Assembly (NCBI RefSeq): GCF_021228295.1
Contig: NZ_JAJQPD010000001.1
Span: forward strand, 186,001 to 250,000
Source of the DNA: Agromyces humatus
GTDB lineage: Bacteria; Actinomycetota; Actinomycetes; Actinomycetales; Microbacteriaceae
Length of the DNA stretch: 64,000 nucleotides
Direction of reading: 5' to 3'
Below, in pieces: positions 16,976 to 25,266 of this stretch. Below the pieces are notes generated by a model that was not told the origin of the DNA, ran no database searches, and saw only the letters and a list, made by a program, of their open reading frames with translations. Positions within the stretch are counted from its first letter, which is position 1, and every line of letters begins with the position of its first letter. Position numbers and translations under genes: made by a program.

Positions 16976-19900
16976 CTAACTCGTGGTCGTGTAGTGAGCG
17001 CTGATGCCCGCGACCTCAACATCCAACCAGACGGTGTCGCCCGGCCTCGCCTCGGGGATGTGGCAGCTCGTCGCGGTCTGCGCGACGCGACTGTTCTGCT
17101 GGCCGTCGATCCCGCACCGGAACGTGACGGGCAGCCCCGAGTTGTCGGGCGGCGTCGTCCACGACCACGTGTTCGCGGTGCTGTTCCAGACGCGGCTCGG
17201 CAGCGCGAAGGTGAGCGAGGGCGATTCGCCGCTCGGCATCACCTGCGACCAGGGTCCGCACGTTCCCCATTCGGTGCACCCGCGCACCTGGAAGCGGGCG
17301 GTCTGGCCGAATGCGAACCGGCTGGGGTCGCTGAAGATGTCGCGCAGCCAGCCCGTGCCGCGGAACTCCCGGTTCGAGCCGGCGATCTGCGCGCCGTTCG
17401 CGCCGACGGCGACGATCTGGACGCGAGGCGCCGAGACGTCGACGCCGTTGATGTAGCGGTCCCAGGTCTCGAGGCCGTTGTACTCCATGCCGCTGCGCAC
17501 GTCGGTGACGGCGCCGGGACCCGGTCGCACGACCGTTCCCGCGACTTCGGTCCTCACGCAACCCGCACGGTTGTAACCCCAGACGACGAACGAGTATCTC
17601 GTCGAGTCCGAGGAGGTCCCGGGGAACCGGAAGGTCGTCGGCGAGTCGGCCGAGATGGACACGGTCTCGGCGACGATGCCGCCGCTGTTCGGTGCCACCA
17701 CACTTCCCGGGGCCGGCGTCGTGACCGTGCACGCCTGCGGTCCGCTCGGCACCCCCGACGCACCATCGACGAGTTGCTGCACGTAGTAGCCGAGCACCGC
17801 GTCGCCATTGGCCGAGAACGGCGACCACGAGACCGACACCGCCCCGGCCGCTGCGTCGGGGTCGACCTGGATCCCGCCCGGGATGGGCGGGCCGAAGGGC
17901 GTTCCCGTCGTCGCCGACTCGGTCCAGGACGCCAACGCCGGGTATGCCTCATTGCGTGCACTCACGCTCACCTGCACCCGGCTGCCGTTCTCGAGCGACC
18001 CCGAGTCGGCGCCGCACAAGCTCGCCGTGCAGGCAGCCCCGGCCGAGACCTCGTTCGAGACACCGCCGACGGTGACCACGTAGGAGCGCACGGCGCTGCC
18101 GGAACCCGTCGAGACCGGCGCCCATTCGATGCGGAGCCGGCCGTCGCGCGGAAGGGCGCGGAGCCCGGCGGGCGCTGACGGAATCACGTCGGACCAGATC
18201 GCGCCCGGCACGGCGACGGGGTCGGAGTATCCGATCCCGTTCTGGGCACGCACCCGGACGACGACCGCGTTGGACTGACCGTTGCCCGGCGTCGCGACCG
18301 TGCACGTCGTCGCCTCGCACGTCGATGCGCTCAGCACGTCACCCGACTCGGGGCCGACGAGGGCGATCTCGTACCCGGTGATCGGCGAGTTGTTGAACGC
18401 GCCGGCCCCGAACGCCACATCGAGGGTGCCGTCTCCGAAGCCGGTGACCCGGGCGCCAGTGACGGGATCGGGGCGATCCTGCACCGAGATCGTCACTGTA
18501 CCCCAGGCGTAGCGAGACGACTCCTCGGTCGCATCGGCGACCTGGTACTGCAGCGTCGTGTTGACGGGGTCGGCGTCGGGCGCAACGGTCACCGAGAGCG
18601 TCGACCCGGACTCGTCCGGAACGATGCGCACGCCACGCGGCAGCGCACCCTCTTCGAGGCCGTTCACCCTTCCGACCAGGCGCAGCGGCGTATCGGGGAA
18701 GGGGTTGGTCGCCTCATCGTTGGCGAGCACGTCGATCGAGGTCGAGGTGCCGCGGGTGACGACGGCGACATCGGCGACCGGGCGCGCGATCGGCTTCGTC
18801 GACGGCACGACGCGCAACTCGATTCGACCCCCGTCGCCGTCGGCACGCGCGTCGGCGACGCCCACTCCGACGGAGCCGCGCATGCCGGTGGGCGTGTCGA
18901 TCGATGCGGTGATCGTCATCTCGTCACCGTCGAGCGATACCTCGAACCCGTCGGCCGGCGGCGGCAGCACGCGGTACTCGAGCTCGTCTGCAGCGTCGCG
19001 GTACGGGTACCTGGTGAGCTTGACGAGGTCGAGCGTCTTGGATTCGCCCGGCTCGAATTCGATCACGCCCCCGATGAACGACGGAGGTTGGTTCACCGTC
19101 GACTGCACCTCGATCGGGATCACGATCGTTCCCGTGCGTGCCTCGGGATCGTCGGGAGACGACCCATCGGTGACGGTGAACGAGAGCGACGCCGGACCGA
19201 AGTAGGTCTCCTCGCTGCGGAACCGCAGGGTGTTGTCGTCGACCACGAGCGAGGTGCCGTCGCTGTGCGTCGCTCGCACGCTCGCCTCATCGGTGATCAC
19301 GACCGGGCGCCCCGACGCGGCGATCACGAAGTCCGCCAGCTCGAGCTCGACCTCCTCGCCACTGTGCACCTCGACACGGGGCGCGTCCTTTCGGAGTTGC
19401 GGCAGCGCATCGTCGCGACCCGGTACCCAGATGAACGCGTGCGCGACCACCGAGCGGTCTTCGGGGTGACTGACCGTGAACGGGATGATGCGCCGCCGGT
19501 CTTCGATGTCGACGCGGATCGAGCCGTCGGGATTCACCGCGGCACCGCGTGAGTATCCCGGGACGAGGCCCACTCGCAGCGCGTCGGCATCGCCGTCGGC
19601 GAGGAACACGTTCCGGAGCACGGGAACGTCGATCCGTTCCTCTCCGAGGATGTCGCTGAGACCGAGCACCGTGTCGGCCGCCTCGGGGCGCGCGAGCGGC
19701 GCATCGTCTCGCGCCTCGATCCTGAGGAAATTGGTCGCCTGGCCGAGTTGCTCGTTTTCTACGGTGTAGATGAAGCCGTAGTCGGCCTCGCCCGAAGGAA
19801 CCTCCACCTCGATCCAGTCGTCGACGACGACGGCCGTCGCTCCGCCCGTGATCGACTCGACATCGGTGAGCGTGAGCACGCCGCCCGCAGGGTCGGAGTC

Positions 19901-22879
19901 GTTCTCGAGCACGCGAACCGAGATGGTGCGACCGGGCCGCACCGTGATCTCGTCTTCGACGGCGATCGGCTTCTGCGGGCCGGTGCTGCGCGGAGCGATG
20001 CCCAGGCGCACCGTGCCGTTCGCACGAGCGCCCATCGCGTCGACCACCGAATACTGGAACTGGTCGGCACCCGCCGAGTATTCGCCGGCGCGGAACTCGA
20101 ACCAGTCGGGCCCGGTCTCGACGACGGTGCCGCGCGTGGGGTTCGAGTACTGGCCGAGAAGCTGCACCGAGTCGCCATCGGGGTCGACACCGCCGAGCGG
20201 GACCGGGATGCGCACCGTCTCGCCCGCGATGACCCGGCCGGTCACCGTGGCCGGAACGGGCTCCACATTCGTCTCGGGGTCGGGGTTCTTGACCGAGATC
20301 GCGACCGTCGCAGTGGCATACTGCCCGGCCGCCTCGATGCGATACGTCGCCTCGTACTCACCGGCGCGTGGCGGCGCGAAGTATCGCAGCCGATCGTCGG
20401 AGGCGAAGAGCAGCCCCTCGGCGGGCTCCTTTGCGAGTACGGGCGCGAGCGTGATCGGCATGGCGTCGGGGTGCTCGTCGTTCGCGAGCACGGGGATGTC
20501 GACGACGTCCCCGGTGCGCACCGAGATCACGTCGGGCGCCGCGACGGGCGGTTGGGCGACGGCGGGCACCGGCACCTCGACGAGCGTCACCTCGCCTTCC
20601 GCCTCGGCCAGTCCGTTGCTGACGCGATAGCCGAACACCATCGACCCCGCGGCGAGCGGTCTCGTGAGCGTGACCCTGAGCAGCCGGTGCTCGATGATCT
20701 CGACCGTCACGCCCTCGCTCGCGAGGTCGGGGTCGACCGCGGTGACCACGAGCACGCCGCCGGTCGGGTCGATGTCGGTGGCCAGGACGTCGACGTCGAC
20801 CGGCTGCCCGGTGCGAAGGTATGCCGTGTGGGGCACGGTGATCGGCTTGGTGTCGCGGTCGGGCGGCGCCGAGACGTCGACGCGCACCACCCCGGTGGCC
20901 GTCTCGTCGCCGTCGGTGACGGAGTATTCGATGTAGTGCGTGCGTACCGAGCTGCTCGTGAAGCGAACCGTTCCGCGGTCGTAGTCGGGCGTCAGCTCCA
21001 CATTCGGCTTCGCGGGGACCGCGCTGAGTTCGACGGTACCGGTGCCGCCGCGCACGTGCCGAAGCGGATCGATTCGGATCTCCTGGCCGGCGGTGGCGAG
21101 CGCCACGAACGGGTCGGCGATCAACGGAACGTTGCCCGGCTCGAGAACCTCGACCTCGAGCCTGCCCGACGCCTGGTCACGGCCGTCGGAGACGAGGAGT
21201 GCGACAGTACGGTCTCCACCCCGCTCGCCGAGGGCGTCGACCACCACGACGCCCTCGGCCGTCGACGAGACCGCGTCGGGCGCATCGATCGACGCCTGCT
21301 GGAGGAAGAAGGGATCTCCATCTGGATCGACCCAGTCTCCGAGCACGGCGCTCGTCACCCGTCCGCCGGTTGCGACGGCGCTCGCGGTTGTTCGTTTCTG
21401 CACCGGCGCCGCGTTCTCGTCGGGCTCGCGGACCGTGACCTCGACGTGCGCCTGCGCCGTTCCACCGCGACCGTCGTTGACGACGTAGTCGAAGGACACC
21501 GACCCGAAGGCCTCGGGACCGAGCGTCAACTGCAGCTGCTGATTGTCGGAGACGACGTCGAGCGTCGCCCACTCGGGCAGGTCGGCGACGATCGAGTCCA
21601 CGACGAGGACATCGCCGTTCGCGTCGTAGTCGTTGAGGATGACGGGAAGCAGTGTCGACCGTTCGGGGCGGGCGCCGAACTCGGTGTCGTCGACCGCCAC
21701 CGGCGGAATCTGGCTCTTCTCGACCGTCGGCTTCGTGTTGGGATCGTTCTGCTCGACCTCCTCTTCATCGCGTTGCTCGTCGAGCAGTTGCTTCCAGTTG
21801 TCGATGAGCTCGTAGTCGGCGCTCGCCGCCCAGGTGTTCCCGCTGCGACGATCGTTGAGTGCGAGGGCGCTCCCGTTCGCCATGAACTCGAAGTCCGCGA
21901 GGCCGGTGGCACCGTCGAGCTCCTTGAGTCGACCGTTCGGGGGCGCGCACGACCGCCAGACCGTGCCCCTGCCCCACGCCGCGTGGACGCATCCCTCGTG
22001 AACGGCCGGTGCCACGGCGGTTCCCGATCGACCGCCGACCAGCGTTCGCACCACGCCATCGTCGATGCCCACTGCGATGAGCCCCTGACGATCGGCGACC
22101 ACGACCTCGTCGCCGTCGGCCGACGCAAGCTGGAGCACCGCTTCGTCGCCCTCGGCGAGAACCCCGGTGAGGTCGACTCGCTCGCGGCCGGGCAGCGTGA
22201 GTGTTCGCTCGTTCGGATCGAGCACCGCCCACGTTCCGCCGGCTGAACTGAGCTGCAGTTCGCGATCGTCGGTGATGGGCGCGATCTCCCAGCTCCGCGC
22301 GATGGTGCCCGAGTCAGCCGCGTTGACTGCTCGAACCACACCGGTCGTCGGCGTGTAGGCGAAGAGCCTGCCCGCAGGGTCGACCGAGATCAGCGCCTCG
22401 GGACCGAACGAGAGCTGCGGCTCGCCGCCGGCATCGAAGTCGGCGAAGTCGTCGATCGGCGACGTCCAGAGGTCGCCTGCCGAGGTGACGACGACCTGGG
22501 TCCCCGCGATCGTCACCGTCGCGCCGGGCGGAACGGCCACCGGCTGCTCGGTCGGCGACGAGGTCGTCACGTCGATGATCTCGACGCTCGCGCGCTCTGG
22601 ATCGAGCACCAGTACGGCCGACCCTGCCTGTGCCACCTCGACCCGGCCGCCACCGGTCTCGACGAGGGAGTTCAGTTCGAATGCGGCCGTGCTCGCGCGC
22701 CCGATCGACTGCCGCGCGTCGTTCGCAACCCACACCGCAGCGTCGCCGAGGTCGATGCGCTGCGCCGAGTATCCTCCAGAGGTGATCGCGATGCCCCCGA
22801 CGATCGCGACGACGGCTCCGACGGCCGCCGCGGTGACGATCGCGGAGCGGTGGCGGTTCAGTCGACGAAGCGGCACCAT
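16976..22879 (-). CDS. Giant surface protein: beta-propeller, tandem Ig/cadherin-like repeats and Fn3 domains
   Basis: 1,967 residues. A short basic N-terminus and one helix (SAIVTAAAVGAVVAIVGGIAI, about 12-32) give a type II or uncleaved-signal topology. Residues of about 40-340 form WD/PQQ-like beta-strand repeats, probably a propeller. A Glu/Asp-rich coil (WKQLLDEQRDEEEVEQND) precedes about ten Ig/cadherin-like units of roughly 90-100 residues, each opening like R.G....I.VL.ND.DP.GD.L. Three or four Fn3 domains follow (PSAPAGLRALPRDGRLRIEW is one), with Cys pairs in the last 500 residues. The ATG overlaps the kinase stop (TGATG). It resembles the Fn3 protein of the bifidobacterial PFNA cluster. 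It is likely an extracellular adhesin, sensor or scaffold; ligand unknown. Confidence 0.85.
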   Translation of the reverse strand: MVPLRRLNRHRSAIVTAAAVGAVVAIVGGIAITSGGYSAQRIDLGDAAVWVANDARQSIGRASTAAFELNSLVETGGGRVEVAQAGSAVLVLDPERASVEIIDVTTSSPTEQPVAVPPGATVTIAGTQVVVTSAGDLWTSPIDDFADFDAGGEPQLSFGPEALISVDPAGRLFAYTPTTGVVRAVNAADSGTIARSWEIAPITDDRELQLSSAGGTWAVLDPNERTLTLPGRERVDLTGVLAEGDEAVLQLASADGDEVVVADRQGLIAVGIDDGVVRTLVGGRSGTAVAPAVHEGCVHAAWGRGTVWRSCAPPNGRLKELDGATGLADFEFMANGSALALNDRRSGNTWAASADYELIDNWKQLLDEQRDEEEVEQNDPNTKPTVEKSQIPPVAVDDTEFGARPERSTLLPVILNDYDANGDVLVVDSIVADLPEWATLDVVSDNQQLQLTLGPEAFGSVSFDYVVNDGRGGTAQAHVEVTVREPDENAAPVQKRTTASAVATGGRVTSAVLGDWVDPDGDPFFLQQASIDAPDAVSSTAEGVVVVDALGERGGDRTVALLVSDGRDQASGRLEVEVLEPGNVPLIADPFVALATAGQEIRIDPLRHVRGGTGTVELSAVPAKPNVELTPDYDRGTVRFTSSSVRTHYIEYSVTDGDETATGVVRVDVSAPPDRDTKPITVPHTAYLRTGQPVDVDVLATDIDPTGGVLVVTAVDPDLASEGVTVEIIEHRLLRVTLTRPLAAGSMVFGYRVSNGLAEAEGEVTLVEVPVPAVAQPPVAAPDVISVRTGDVVDIPVLANDEHPDAMPITLAPVLAKEPAEGLLFASDDRLRYFAPPRAGEYEATYRIEAAGQYATATVAISVKNPDPETNVEPVPATVTGRVIAGETVRIPVPLGGVDPDGDSVQLLGQYSNPTRGTVVETGPDWFEFRAGEYSAGADQFQYSVVDAMGARANGTVRLGIAPRSTGPQKPIAVEDEITVRPGRTISVRVLENDSDPAGGVLTLTDVESITGGATAVVVDDWIEVEVPSGEADYGFIYTVENEQLGQATNFLRIEARDDAPLARPEAADTVLGLSDILGEERIDVPVLRNVFLADGDADALRVGLVPGYSRGAAVNPDGSIRVDIEDRRRIIPFTVSHPEDRSVVAHAFIWVPGRDDALPQLRKDAPRVEVHSGEEVELELADFVIAASGRPVVITDEASVRATHSDGTSLVVDDNTLRFRSEETYFGPASLSFTVTDGSSPDDPEARTGTIVIPIEVQSTVNQPPSFIGGVIEFEPGESKTLDLVKLTRYPYRDAADELEYRVLPPPADGFEVSLDGDEMTITASIDTPTGMRGSVGVGVADARADGDGGRIELRVVPSTKPIARPVADVAVVTRGTSTSIDVLANDEATNPFPDTPLRLVGRVNGLEEGALPRGVRIVPDESGSTLSVTVAPDADPVNTTLQYQVADATEESSRYAWGTVTISVQDRPDPVTGARVTGFGDGTLDVAFGAGAFNNSPITGYEIALVGPESGDVLSASTCEATTCTVATPGNGQSNAVVVRVRAQNGIGYSDPVAVPGAIWSDVIPSAPAGLRALPRDGRLRIEWAPVSTGSGSAVRSYVVTVGGVSNEVSAGAACTASLCGADSGSLENGSRVQVSVSARNEAYPALASWTESATTGTPFGPPIPGGIQVDPDAAAGAVSVSWSPFSANGDAVLGYYVQQLVDGASGVPSGPQACTVTTPAPGSVVAPNSGGIVAETVSISADSPTTFRFPGTSSDSTRYSFVVWGYNRAGCVRTEVAGTVVRPGPGAVTDVRSGMEYNGLETWDRYINGVDVSAPRVQIVAVGANGAQIAGSNREFRGTGWLRDIFSDPSRFAFGQTARFQVRGCTEWGTCGPWSQVMPSGESPSLTFALPSRVWNSTANTWSWTTPPDNSGLPVTFRCGIDGQQNSRVAQTATSCHIPEARPGDTVWLDVEVAGISAHYTTTS

Positions 22880-24300
22880 CAGCCGGTCCCCACGACATCG
22901 ACGCAGCGCTCGATACTCGGCTGCCCGGGTCTGCCGTCACGACTCACGACGACCGTCGCGCACACGCGATCGCGATCGGCCACCTCGAGGGTGAAGTTGC
23001 CCTCACGCTGCACCGGCGATGGAACACCGTCGATCGAGACGATGTACACGTCGCCGGCCTGGAGACCGGGGTCGCTCCAGGTGAACGTGACGACCGTTCC
23101 GACGACCGTGCCCTGCACGTTGCTCACGACGGGCGTCGACCGGGTGCCCTGGACGACCGCCCACACGCCCGCCCCAGACAGCGCGAGCAGCAGCACCGCG
23201 ACGAGCGACACGCCCCAGGCCAGGTGCGGAACTCGTCGCACGCCCCTCGCCGTGCTCGACGAACTCGTCTCGCGCGAACGCGACTCGGTCGCGCTCGCAC
23301 CAGCACCCGCAGTGGCGCCTGCGGCGGTCGGACCGCGGCGCCGACGCCGACCGCCACCGACGGTCACCGGATGCACTCGGCTCACGCGAGTGCGCTCGTC
23401 GTCATCGATCGTGGTGACGAGCGCCCAGTCGTCGATGACGACCTCGATCGGGGTCTGCGCAAGCCCGAGCTCAGCCTCGATGGACTGCAGGTCGCGGATG
23501 AACTCGACCGCGCTCGTCTGACGGGCACGAGGATCACGCGACATGGCTCGGGCCAGCAACGCCTCGAGATTCGGCGGCACGTCGTCGCGGCCGGTCGGCG
23601 GGACCTTGGCCTTCGCAATGCGTGCCATGAGCGCCGCCGTGCCGTTGTCGCCGCCGGTGATCTCGAACGGGCTCCGGCCTGCGAGGAGCGAATACACGGT
23701 CGCCCCGAGCGACCAGACCTCGCTGGCGACCGTGCCCGAGACCTCGTCGTGCAGCACCTCGGGTGCAGACCACGGAATGGAGAGCCCCACCGTGTCGCTC
23801 GATTCGACCTGGCCGAGCGTCGCGGCGATACCGAAATCCGAGAGCACCGGGTGGCCGAACGCCGTCGTCAGGATGTTCGACGGCTTGATGTCGCGGTGCA
23901 GCACGCCCTGCTGGTGCGCCGTCTCGACGGCGCTCGCGATGCGCACCCCGATCGAGAGCACTTCGGCGATCGGCAGCTGGGTCGCCCGGTAGCGCTGGCC
24001 GATCGACGCCGAACAGTACTCCATGACCAGGTAGGGCCTGCCGTCGGCAGCGACGCTCGCCTGGTAGACCGTGAGAATCGACGGATGGGAGCTCAGCTGG
24101 GCCATGAGGTTCGCCTCGGCCTGGAACATCTGGCGCATGTCGTCGTTCACGACTCCGGCGAGGAGCACCTTGACCGCGACCAGCCTGCGCGGCATGTTCT
24201 GCTCGTAGAGGAAGACGTCGGCGAATCCGCCCGAGCCCAGCACGCGCACGAATTCGAACCCCGGCAGGTTCGGTGGCGTGGATGGCAGACGGCGCGACAC
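22879..24300 (-). CDS. Transmembrane Ser/Thr protein kinase with Fn3-like extracellular domain
   Basis: 473 residues from GTG 24300, chosen for GGGAGG just upstream; a longer frame begins at 24411 but adds only basic residues. Kinase motifs are complete: Gly loop GSGGFADVFLYE, Lys in AVKVLLAG, HRDIKPSN, DFG in LSDFGIAAT, APE in WSAPEVL. So it should be active. A basic/Ser-Thr-rich juxtamembrane linker precedes one helix (LAWGVSLVAVLLLALSGAGV, about 362-385). The last 88 residues form a small Fn3/Ig-like extracellular domain with two Cys (RVCATVV, IERCVDV) rather than PASTA repeats. It probably senses envelope state and phosphorylates the FHA proteins or cluster partners. The giant Fn3 gene overlaps its stop by one base. 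Confidence 0.93.
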   Translation of the reverse strand: MSRRLPSTPPNLPGFEFVRVLGSGGFADVFLYEQNMPRRLVAVKVLLAGVVNDDMRQMFQAEANLMAQLSSHPSILTVYQASVAADGRPYLVMEYCSASIGQRYRATQLPIAEVLSIGVRIASAVETAHQQGVLHRDIKPSNILTTAFGHPVLSDFGIAATLGQVESSDTVGLSIPWSAPEVLHDEVSGTVASEVWSLGATVYSLLAGRSPFEITGGDNGTAALMARIAKAKVPPTGRDDVPPNLEALLARAMSRDPRARQTSAVEFIRDLQSIEAELGLAQTPIEVVIDDWALVTTIDDDERTRVSRVHPVTVGGGRRRRRGPTAAGATAGAGASATESRSRETSSSSTARGVRRVPHLAWGVSLVAVLLLALSGAGVWAVVQGTRSTPVVSNVQGTVVGTVVTFTWSDPGLQAGDVYIVSIDGVPSPVQREGNFTLEVADRDRVCATVVVSRDGRPGQPSIERCVDVVGTG

Positions 24301-24347
24301 GATCCTCCCAGCATGCGTCTCGTGTTCGGGGAGCGTCCGCCGGAGCC

Positions 24348-24387
24348 GGCGGGCCCGGATTTTCCACCATTGTAGGTCGGGCCCGCC
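24348..24387 (-). promoter_or_regulatory. Inverted repeat flanking a -10-like box upstream of the kinase gene
   Basis: The 138-bp gap between the phosphatase stop and the kinase start holds GGCGGGCCCG (24348-24357) and its exact complement CGGGCCCGCC (24378-24387), with a 20-nt spacer. On the minus strand the spacer contains TACAAT (24374-24369), a good -10 box, placing the kinase mRNA start near 24362 with a leader of about 60 nt. The arrangement suits an operator around an internal promoter. It could also be a weak terminator for the phosphatase gene, though the loop is long. Confidence 0.45.
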
Positions 24388-24438
24388 GTCGCGGAACCGT
24401 CCTGTGCACAATGCAACGGCCGAGCGCCTGGACCTCCG

Positions 24439-25266
24439 TCAGGCTCGAGCGGTCTCGCCGCCCTCCGACCGCTCGCCGGCAGTCGGGCGCGCCACGGCCA
24501 GCACATCGACCACCACGACGGTGATGTTGTCGCGACCGCCGTTGCCGAGCGCGGCATCGATGAGCTGCGCGGCGGCCTTCTCGGCCCGTTCGTTCGCGAC
24601 TAGGAAGTGCCTGATGCCGTACGAGGTGAGCTCTTTGGTGAGTCCGTCGGAGCAGACCAGCAGGCGCATGCCGGGCTCGATCGCGATGGCTCGGTAGTCG
24701 GGGATCGGTGCCTCGTGGAAGCCGACGGCGCGGGTGATCACGTTGGAGTGCGGATGCGTGTCGGCCTCCTCTCTCGTGATCTGCCCTGCGTCGACGAGCT
24801 CCTGCACGATGGAATGGTCTGTGGTGAGCTGCTCGAGCACCCCGCCCACGAGCCGGTAGACGCGGGAATCGCCGATGTTGTAGACGATCCACGCCGGCTC
24901 GTCGGAGATGATGCCGAGGGCGATGCCGGTGACCGTCGTTCCGCTGCCCTCGTCGGTGACTCCCGCACCGCGGCTCATGTCCTGCACGGCCCGGTCGAGC
25001 GACGCGTCGATGTCGGCGGTTCCGATGACGGGCTTTCCGCCGTGCTCGGCGAGGCGGGTGACGACCGCAGCGCTCGCGAAGTCGCCCGCGGCGTGCCCGC
25101 CCATGCCGTCGGCGACGGCGAAGATCGGTGACTGCGCGATGAAGCTGTCTTCATTGACCTCGCGACGCAGCCCCGTGTCGGTCTTCGCCGCCCACGCGAG
25201 TGTGATCTCGGTGCCGTCGGGCAGCGAGACGCGATGCCGGGCGTTGCCGTTGCCTATCTGCGTCAA
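24439..25266 (-). CDS. PP2C-family protein Ser/Thr phosphatase
   Basis: 275 residues. The start is a TTG at 25266 that overlaps the FHA gene stop as TTGA; it gives the expected N-terminus before GTEITLAWAAKTDTGLRREV, and no other in-frame start fits. PP2C metal-binding motifs are intact: VNEDSF, VADGMGGHAAG, GSGTTVTG, NIGDSRVYRL, CSDGLT and GGRDNITVVVV. No membrane segment is visible, so it is cytosolic. It should reverse phosphorylation by the kinase encoded next, as PstP does for PknB. The long N-terminal open frame to 26235 is an antisense-like shadow over the FHA gene. Confidence 0.92.
   Translation of the reverse strand: MTQIGNGNARHRVSLPDGTEITLAWAAKTDTGLRREVNEDSFIAQSPIFAVADGMGGHAAGDFASAAVVTRLAEHGGKPVIGTADIDASLDRAVQDMSRGAGVTDEGSGTTVTGIALGIISDEPAWIVYNIGDSRVYRLVGGVLEQLTTDHSIVQELVDAGQITREEADTHPHSNVITRAVGFHEAPIPDYRAIAIEPGMRLLVCSDGLTKELTSYGIRHFLVANERAEKAAAQLIDAALGNGGRDNITVVVVDVLAVARPTAGERSEGGETARA

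Noticed and set aside
19748-22246. 832-codon open frame antisense to the giant Ig/Fn3 gene
   Set aside because: Composition is that of a GC-rich shadow (Arg, Asp, Val, His repeats); the minus-strand product has clear domains.
24300-24411. N-terminal 37-residue extension of the kinase
   Set aside because: The extension is basic noise across the promoter-like inverted repeat, whereas GTG 24300 has a good ribosome site just before the kinase domain.
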